NCBI RefSeq assembly: GCF_036588685.1
Contig: NC_086386.1
Span: 7,720,117-7,784,116 of the forward strand
Direction of reading: 5' to 3'
DNA: 64,000 bases
DNA from: Mytilus trossulus
Taxonomy: Eukaryota; Mollusca; Bivalvia; Mytilida; Mytilidae
Position numbers and translations under genes: made by a program. A model generated the notes under the pieces. It did no database searches. It had not been told where the DNA came from and saw only the letters and a program-made list of their open reading frames with translations. Within the stretch, counting starts at the first letter, position 1, and each line of letters opens with the position of its first letter. Below, one piece after another: positions 30,698 to 39,600 of the stretch.

Positions 30698-33600
30698 GTA
30701 TGTATAGTGTATGCGATATTAAAACACCATGTGTGTTTGTAATAATCAAAACTATCAAATATTGTATTTTATTATTGTTTTGTTATAACATTGTTGTTTA
30801 GAAATCTTCGTTGTGCTAAGACAACATTGTGTGTAACAAAACAGTAGAACAAACTGAAACTAATGGACACGTTTTGTTTCACCCACTAATAATACGCATT
30901 TCAGTTGTTAAGGTAGATCACCAGTATATATTTTTTGAGACAGAATTTTTTTATAATTTGCCAAAATGAAGACTTTACTTTGCTCTTTTCAAAACTTTAA
31001 TAAAAAGTATGGGTCACCGTGCTATTTTTCAAGCTATGAGTCGTTGAAAATTGCCAAAATTTGTTTAGTTTGTTCATGAAAAAACACATTAGTGTGCATA
31101 AAAAAAGTTCTATGAGATAGAATTTTGAAATAAATTGTGAGAAGAAAGGTTCCATGATGTTTTAAGAAAATAAAAAGAAAACATGGTGTCACTGAACTGG
31201 TTTTCTTGCTACAGGTAAAAATAAAAAAAATCCCTATTAGCCCAGTATAAATTTTGTACTAAAAGAGTTATCTCCCCTAAATGACTCACTGAAAACAAAA
31301 ATGATATTAAAACCAAAATAAAATGATATTTGTTAAAATATTTTGTTTGATTTACTTAGGTTTACTTAGGTTCTTTTACTGATACAGGAACTTAAGTTCC
31401 TCTTCATCAGTCTCTATATCTAAATCTTCTCCACTTCCGGTGATTGGTGATTTATAGTCTTCGTACATCATTGTTTGGTTCTTCCAGTATTTGTCTAGTC
31501 TATTCTTAAATGTATTTGTGGTTGGTGATGTTACTATAATTTCGGGTAGTGTATTCCATGTTTTTACCACTCGTAGAGCAAAGGCATTCCTCCTTAATTC
31601 TGTTCTTGCTCTCTGTGGAAATATTTTCAGACTGTTGCCGCGTACCCCAGTTCGTGTTGTCATATCCTTCCATAATTTAACAAATTGTGTCGCCTCTTTA
31701 TCATAGTTTCCGTTCAGTATTTTATATATACAATTAATTAACAAGTTTTCTTTAAATAGAAAATAAACATTCTTACCATTGAATTGCAAATCTGTCTCCA
31801 AATTTGCAGATTTAGGCAAATAATCAGATTAAGGCAAATAACTAGACCAATTTTGTACTGTGATTGTGCAATCCAAGATGGCGGTATACCATGAATCTAC
31901 CTTAAAAACAATATAATCTGCAATCTTCAGCGCAGAGCTAACAACCGCTCCGTACTTACCTCGTTTCGCTACACTTAATATGTAAGTGAAGTGCACTATA
32001 TACACATTCATGAATCTACAATCTGTCGATACCTGTACCTTAGCATTGCACAAGGTCATGATTTTCACTGGCATGATATTTTCATTAGTTGTTAGTGGCT
32101 TTGAACTAGTAGTTAGATGACTATGTTTCTAGTGTCTTTTTTTTGTCGGGATGTACAAGTACCCGGCCACGTTCACCGGTATTTTTGTCCATCTGAAGAG
32201 TTAAGCCTTTTTCAACTGATTATTATAGTTCGTTCTTATGTTGTACTATTTAACCACTGCAATAGGTTAGGGAGCGGGTTGGGATCATGCTAACATGTTT
32301 AACCCCGATACATTATTTAAGTATGTGCCAGTCCCAAGTTGTCGTTTAATTTGTCTATGTGTTACATATTTGTTTTTCGTTCATTTTTTTTATATATAAA
32401 TAAGGGCGTTAGTTTTCTCGTTTGAATTGTTTTTCATTGTCGTATCGGGGCCTTTCATAGCTGACTAGCTGACTATGCGGTATGGGCTATGCTCATTGTT
32501 GAAGGCCGTACGGTGACCTATAGTTGTTAATGTCTGTGTCATTTTGGTCTCTTGCGGACAGTTGTCTCATTGACAATCATACCACATCTTCTTTTAGATA
32601 TGAGTATACGGAAAGGAAACAAGCGTTGTACCGCGAGATTGCAATATATATGATGACTCCTGTCTATATAATTTGAACGGACGGATTTATTTAACAGGTG
32701 CTTCTTGTTCCCATTGGCAGTAATACTGCGATGGACAGTAGTATGGTATTTACTTTCTCATATATATAAACTGTATAATTTTACAGTACTGTTTGCTCCC
32801 ACTGGCCATCGGTCTGGGAAGGACAGTGGTGGCTATAGTTCCTTCTGATATTATATTACAGATACTGCTTGTTCCCCCTGGCCGTCGGTCTGGGATAGAC
32901 ATTGGTATAATATGTACTTCTTTATATACGAAAGTTATTATATTACAGATACAGCATGTTCGGTCTGGGATAAACATTGGTATAATAGTTACCTCTTTTA
33001 TAAATGAAAGTTATTATATTACAGATACTGCATGTTCCGACTGGCCGTCGGTCTGGGATAGACATTGGTATGATAGTTACCTCCTTCGTATATGAAAGTT
33101 ATTATATTACAGATACTGCATGTTCCCACTGGCCGTCGGTCTGGGATAGACATTGGTATGATAGTTACCTCCTTCGTATATGAAAGTTATTATATTACAG
33201 ATACTGAATGTTCCGACTGGCCGTCGGTCTGGGATAGACATTGGTATAATAGTTACCTCCTTTATATATGAAAGTTATTATATTACAGATACTGCATGTT
33301 CCGACTGGCCGTCGGTCTAGGATAAACATTGGTATAATAGGTACTTCCTTTATATACGAAAGTTATTATATTACAGATACAGCATGTTCCGACTGGCCGT
33401 CGGTCTGGGATGGACAGTGGTATGATAGTTACTTCCTTCATATATGAAAGTTATTATATTACAGATACAGCATGTTCCGACTGGCCGTCGGTCTGGGATG
33501 GACAGTGGTATGATAGTTACTTCCTTCATATATGAAAGTTATTATATTACAGATACAGCATGTTCCGACTGGCCGTCGGTCTGGGATGGACAGTGGTATG

Positions 33601-36600
33601 ATAGTTACTTCCACGAGGAGTCGTCCAATGGAATGATAACACTATCACAGAGTGAGAAGAAAGTGACAACAGGATGGACCTTATCATTATTTGGTACAAC
33701 CATGACAGAGTTTGAATGTGTTCTTAGCTCTAGTGGAGTTTTGGTTTTAAGGTATGTTTCTTATTAGAATTTAGACAAATGTTTTAGTCTTTTTATCTGT
33801 TATTTATGAAATAAATTTCGGAAAGCATTATGCAGAATGTACTAGTTTTTCTTGCTCCGAAGTAAAACAACATTGGTACTGGTGTTAAGTTAAGTTAGCA
33901 TTCGTCAGATATGTATTTAGATCTTATTATATCGACTGTTGGTATTTATTGTAATTTTGCTCAATATAGCTAAAACATACATCTTTTCTGAACTTTGATT
34001 AAACTCGTGAAATAATTCTATGGTTCCGAATAAATTAAATATTGATATATTAGTTTAATATTAACTAAGAAAATATGGTACGATTGCCAATGTGACAACT
34101 ATCCAACAGATTCCGAATTAAGCAATAAAATGTCAATGCATGGCCTTTACAAAATCAGCAAAACCAAAACAAGACACCGAAATGACACAAATTTCCTTTA
34201 AGGGAAATGAAACAGTTAGATGTATGGTGTACAGTTTAGAGAACCATTACGTTTCTTTAGCGAGCTTTAGAAACTGTTAAGAAAAGGCAAGGTTGACGGA
34301 GTAAAAATAAATTTCATATTTGTGTGGTTTTCAGGACCGTTGGATCATCAGAAGGATTTGGCATTTCTCATTACGCACTGATATGTATATCAATAACGGA
34401 GAAATCTACAAATAGTTACATGTATTATCGAAAAGGAGGTGAGTCATTTTCTATAAAGGAATGTACTTAAAAAAGTTAATAGCTCCATAGTTTTCCATAC
34501 TATCCGCCGAGTGTTATAAACTTCTGGCCAACTTTCGAAAACCTTAATAAAATTTTGGTCATGAAAAAAGTTCTATGGCGTATAATTCGCAACACAAAAT
34601 CCTTGAGTTAAAACAAAGCAAAAGCACCCGAATAACTTTACGTCTAAAATTTACAATTAAGCATTTTAAAACACACCTCTTTACAATGAAATAAAAAATA
34701 TAAGGAAGATAAAAATATATTTGTTGAATAAAAAGACACCATATAAACAGATATTTTTATTGGCATCCTTTAAAGATATAGCTATGACAATAGGTCTTCT
34801 GATGCCAAGAAGTATGGCATCTTTTAAACTGGTACTACATTCGATATTGACTCTATTTAAAGGAAGTTCGATTGTTATGTTTTGAGATTTTTGACAAATT
34901 TTCGGAATCCTCTGGTTTTATCCATTTGAATGCATTAAACAAATTGGCCCATTGACCCCCAGTTCTTTGTATAAATCTTTTACATTTATGATGATTGATA
35001 AGCCATCTGTAAAATTCTTATAAAATTTTAATTAATTTTAAATAGTGTTTGAGAACTCAAACTTGTCAATTATAAAGCTATGAAAAGTCAAGAGAGGATA
35101 TTTTCCCGCCACAATTTTTGAAGATGAAATGGCGTTGTTAGTTTATTTTCGACGTATGACTCCGTATGTCCATTTGTAATTTTTCGGCTGCCTTTTACAC
35201 AGTTCTGTTTATGATTTGACAATTAGCATACGTTTATTGAGAATCGGATTGGTCTTCATCGGCTACAGTTCGCATTAAAAGTAGATTTGCTTTTATTGTT
35301 CACGTTATTTTTAAAAAGAACTCTATAATAATTGAGTATCCCACTTTAGTTTAGCCAACCTTCTTTTGTTACACTCTGGCCATGAACATAAAGATTTATA
35401 TAGAAAATTATGTATTTTGTCATATATTTACTGATGGATTTTACAAAAAGCTGCATAATTTCCTTTGATTTATTTTTAAGTTTGCCACATATTAAAGGAG
35501 ATATTACTCAGATATAAGAGGAGATAACTCAGCTAAATAACTTATATAATTGCATTTGTTGTGAATTACCGAAGCGAAAAAATGAGTCTGGTTATTTTAA
35601 ATCATACACTTAAAGATATCTTCTCATATCTAATTTTAAATTTCTTTAGTGTTATTTTTAATTGATCACACAAAATTCAGTTGGGTGTTAATTTCAATTA
35701 TCACACAAAATTGATTTTTCCATGCACAATCCATACAAAATCTGACAATTTTGAACAACCTGTAGCGTGCATAATAGAAAAAAGTAAAAACACAAAAATA
35801 CCGAACTCCGAGGAAAATTCAAAAGGAAAATCCAAAATCAAAAGGCAAAATCAAAAGTCCAAACACATCAAACGAATGGATAACAACTGTCATATTCCTG
35901 ACTTGGTACAGGCATTTTCTAATGTAGAAAATGGTGGATTGAACCTGGTTTTATAGCTAGCTAAACCTCTCACTTGTATGACAGTCGCATCAAATTCCAT
36001 TACATTGTCAACGATGTATGAACAAAACAAACATACTCAAAGAGTAAAAATGTCAAAAATAGGGGTACAGCAGTCATTATTGTGTTATCATCTTAATATC
36101 ACTATAAAAACAACAAATGTAACGAAGAATCGCAAAAAGGCATACATCAAAATTAACATACTCATTTTGCTTTTCTTGTACCACTTAATTTATGTATATA
36201 AAGTCTACCCGTAAAGGAAAGAAGGTTTTCATTGCTGGTGTAAAAATGCGCGTTTGAAATTCGTACAGGTAGACATAAAAATAATTTTGTCGTTAAAAGT
36301 TTGAACAAAACAAACATACTTGCATCACTATAAAAACAACAAATGTAACGAAGAAGCACAAAAAGGCATACATCAAATTTAATATACTCATTTTGCTTTT
36401 CTTATACCACTTAATTTATCTATATAAAGTCTACCCGGAAAGAATAGAAGGTTTTCATTGCTGGTGTAAAATTGCGCGTTTGAAATTCGCACAGGTAGAC
36501 ATAAAAATAAATTTGTCGTTCAAAGTATGAAGGTATACATACATGCATAGTCAAGTTGATATAACAAATAAATAAATAAATAAATAAATAATCTTTATTT

Positions 36601-39600
36601 CAAGAGGATGATCCCATTAGTTAAAACTAATCTTCCTGAGAGTCCTCAAAATAATAATAACATAGTTAAAAGTACAAACAGTATAATAAAGTTATATTAT
36701 ACACAATATACAATTGTATTGAAATAATAATGAAAATGCATATTAATTTGCACAATTGATGAAAAATTTGTAACATTTTGTTTTAAAAGATACAAGTGTA
36801 TCACTCATTTTGATTTCATTTTGGTAAACTGTTCCATATTTGAGAACCTGAATATGTAAATGTTTTCTTTAAAAAATTTGTTTTGGGTTTTGGAAGATTT
36901 AATAGTTTTTCATCAGCTGAACGTAAGTTATAGTTTTGATTATTAGTGAAATGAAAATTTTCTTCTAAATAGTTAGGAACCATGCCATTAACTGATTTAA
37001 ATACAAGTATTGCCTTTTGGTATTGAATTCGTTTTTCCACATTTAACCAGTGTAAACTTTTAAACAATAAACTGGATGATGTCATTATGTCAGCTTCTAC
37101 TATAATCCTAGCAGATTTCTTTAATAATTTATTAATAGATATAGGAAGATGTGGTGTGAGTGCCAATGAGACAACTCTCCATCCAAATAACAATTTAAAA
37201 ATTAAACCATTATAGGTTAAAGTACGGCCTTCAACACGGAGCCTTGGCTCACACCGAACAACAAGCTATAAAGGGCCCCAAAATTACTAGTGTAAAACCA
37301 TTCAAACGGGAAAACCAAAAGTTTATTTATTCCACTTTCACAACAACTTCCCCATATATTGCAACAATAATCAAATAATGGCAGAATATAAGCATTAAAA
37401 TAGATAATACGTATATGCATAGGTAAATATTTTCTTATCTTTTGTAATAAGTTGATTCTATTTGATATAGTAATTGACATTTTATCTATTTGCTGATTCC
37501 AATTTAAGTTTTTGTCAATATATAAACCAAGTAGTTTTTCACAATCTACATTTTCTATTTGTTCATTTGAAATATTTATATCTAAACTGTTTCCAGTTAA
37601 ACAAAGCCTTTGTTTTGAACCAATAATCATTGATTTACACTTTTTGGCATTTAATTTCATACAATTTTGCAAACACCAGTTTTCAATAACATGAATATCA
37701 TTTTGAAGGTTAGAAGCTATCTGAATTACATCATTACCTCTACAATGTAATGTAGAATCATCTGCATATAAATCTATTAATGAATGTTCTATATTAAGTG
37801 GTAAATCATTGATATATAAAATAAATAACAGAGGGCCCAGGATAGAACCTTGTGGTACACCAGTTTTTATGCATTTCGTATTAGACATGACGTTATTGAC
37901 CTTAACTTGTTGACTTCGTTCAAACAAGTATGACTTAAACCAGTCTAGTTAAAGTTATAACAAACAACAGACTCAACAGTTAATGTAATAAAAATAAATA
38001 AATAAGGTGTGGTTCAAAGTATGATGGGATACATACGTACAGTATCACGTCAAATGTATAAAATAAAAAACAGACTTAACAGAAGTTTAAAGTATTTTAA
38101 TGAATAATTTCATCATTCATAGTATGTAAAAATCCATAAGAAAGAGTAATTTAAGTAAATGAAAAAATTTTGTCGTTCAAAGCATGATGTTTTTATATAA
38201 CCACAGAGTCAATTCAAAAGAATATCTCAAAAATGTACAAGCAATATTAATAAAGACTAATAAAATAACACTAAAACGCGTTATTAAGATGATAACCAAA
38301 TAGCACAGTGATCCACATTTTTCTTTATTCAAAAAGCAAGCATCACATCAACTGCATTTTGCATTTTGAAAAATCATGAAAGAATTATACGGATTGTATT
38401 TATACCCCAATCTAACTTAGGCGTATAATTATCTCCTTTAATTAATTTAGTCTAAAAGTTTACAGATAGTTTTTTGAGCTATAATACATGGTTTATTTAA
38501 CGTTGGTTAAAGGTACAGAGACACCAGACGGAGGTAGATATACTGTGCTTGCAGATACAGACATAATATCCAGTTCCACTTCTACCTACTGTACTGGAAC
38601 AGCTAGTGCAGAAGACTTCGGTGTCCTGGTCAAAGACGGTAATAAACTGTTCCTCATCAAATGTTATTTTTATTATGTTACTTTATAAATATTTCACTAG
38701 CTTCTTCTGCGTAAGATTATCAGTTTTTACATTCAGATTCATTAATCGCAGTATCTCTATCAGCGTTCAATACATATTTTAAATCAAAGAGTGACGTTTT
38801 TAAATGAATGTTTTTTTAATAAAGATGTGGTGTATGAGTATCTACTTTTTGTACGATGATGGTTGTTTTTTAGTCTAACACATGATGAGTACACTCTTTA
38901 TTTCCCCCTACACAAGCGCATATCAACAAGTAAAATATTCAGCTGATCAAGCTTAACTTTTATCAAATCTCTTGTATGTACAAAAAATATATGATAACGC
39001 TAAGTATCTTATACGTCTTATACATGTAGTGTTTAGTGTTTTTGGTCTTGAATTTTTTTCTTATCTTTGCATACTCGTATTACTGCAATGAGTGTTGAAT
39101 AACACAACACAATGATCTTATGACAAAGTATTTTATAGGTAGTTACGGTGACGTGGCTATAACATTACCCAATCCATTTCTCGGTATTTACAACTACACT
39201 TTTACCAGTGATGAGTCCACCTACCAATGTAGTGGTACATCGTCAATGGATGGCTGTACAGATCAAACAGTGGTAAAGCTAAATACCAGTTTATGTAACA
39301 ACGAACTATTAGATGCAGGTGAGAAAAAAATAATGAACACATGATAAAGCGCATTTATAACACTATTAAATAATGACTAGGATTTCCATGTGTTTTTAAA
39401 TTGAAAACATAATCCGTATTGCCAACCTTAAATATAGATTAGCCTTCAACTTGTAGTTTTAACGGGAACCGCTATATATTGATAAAGGTATTCAGAACGG
39501 ATTTTGTACTCCACAAAGACTGCTCTGGTACCAAACATAGGAAGCCAAAAAGATACACAAATAAAAGTGGAATATAAGTTCACAACAAACACAGACATGT

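Noticed and set aside
32793..33767. ORFs running through the exon 2 array of gene C
   Set aside because: They read the 88-bp repeats in shifting frames; only the final part (from 33553) is a real exon.
35681..35956. ORF in gene C intron 3 (and its twin at 40553)
   Set aside because: Lies in a dispersed repeat present in two copies with different frames; repeat-derived.
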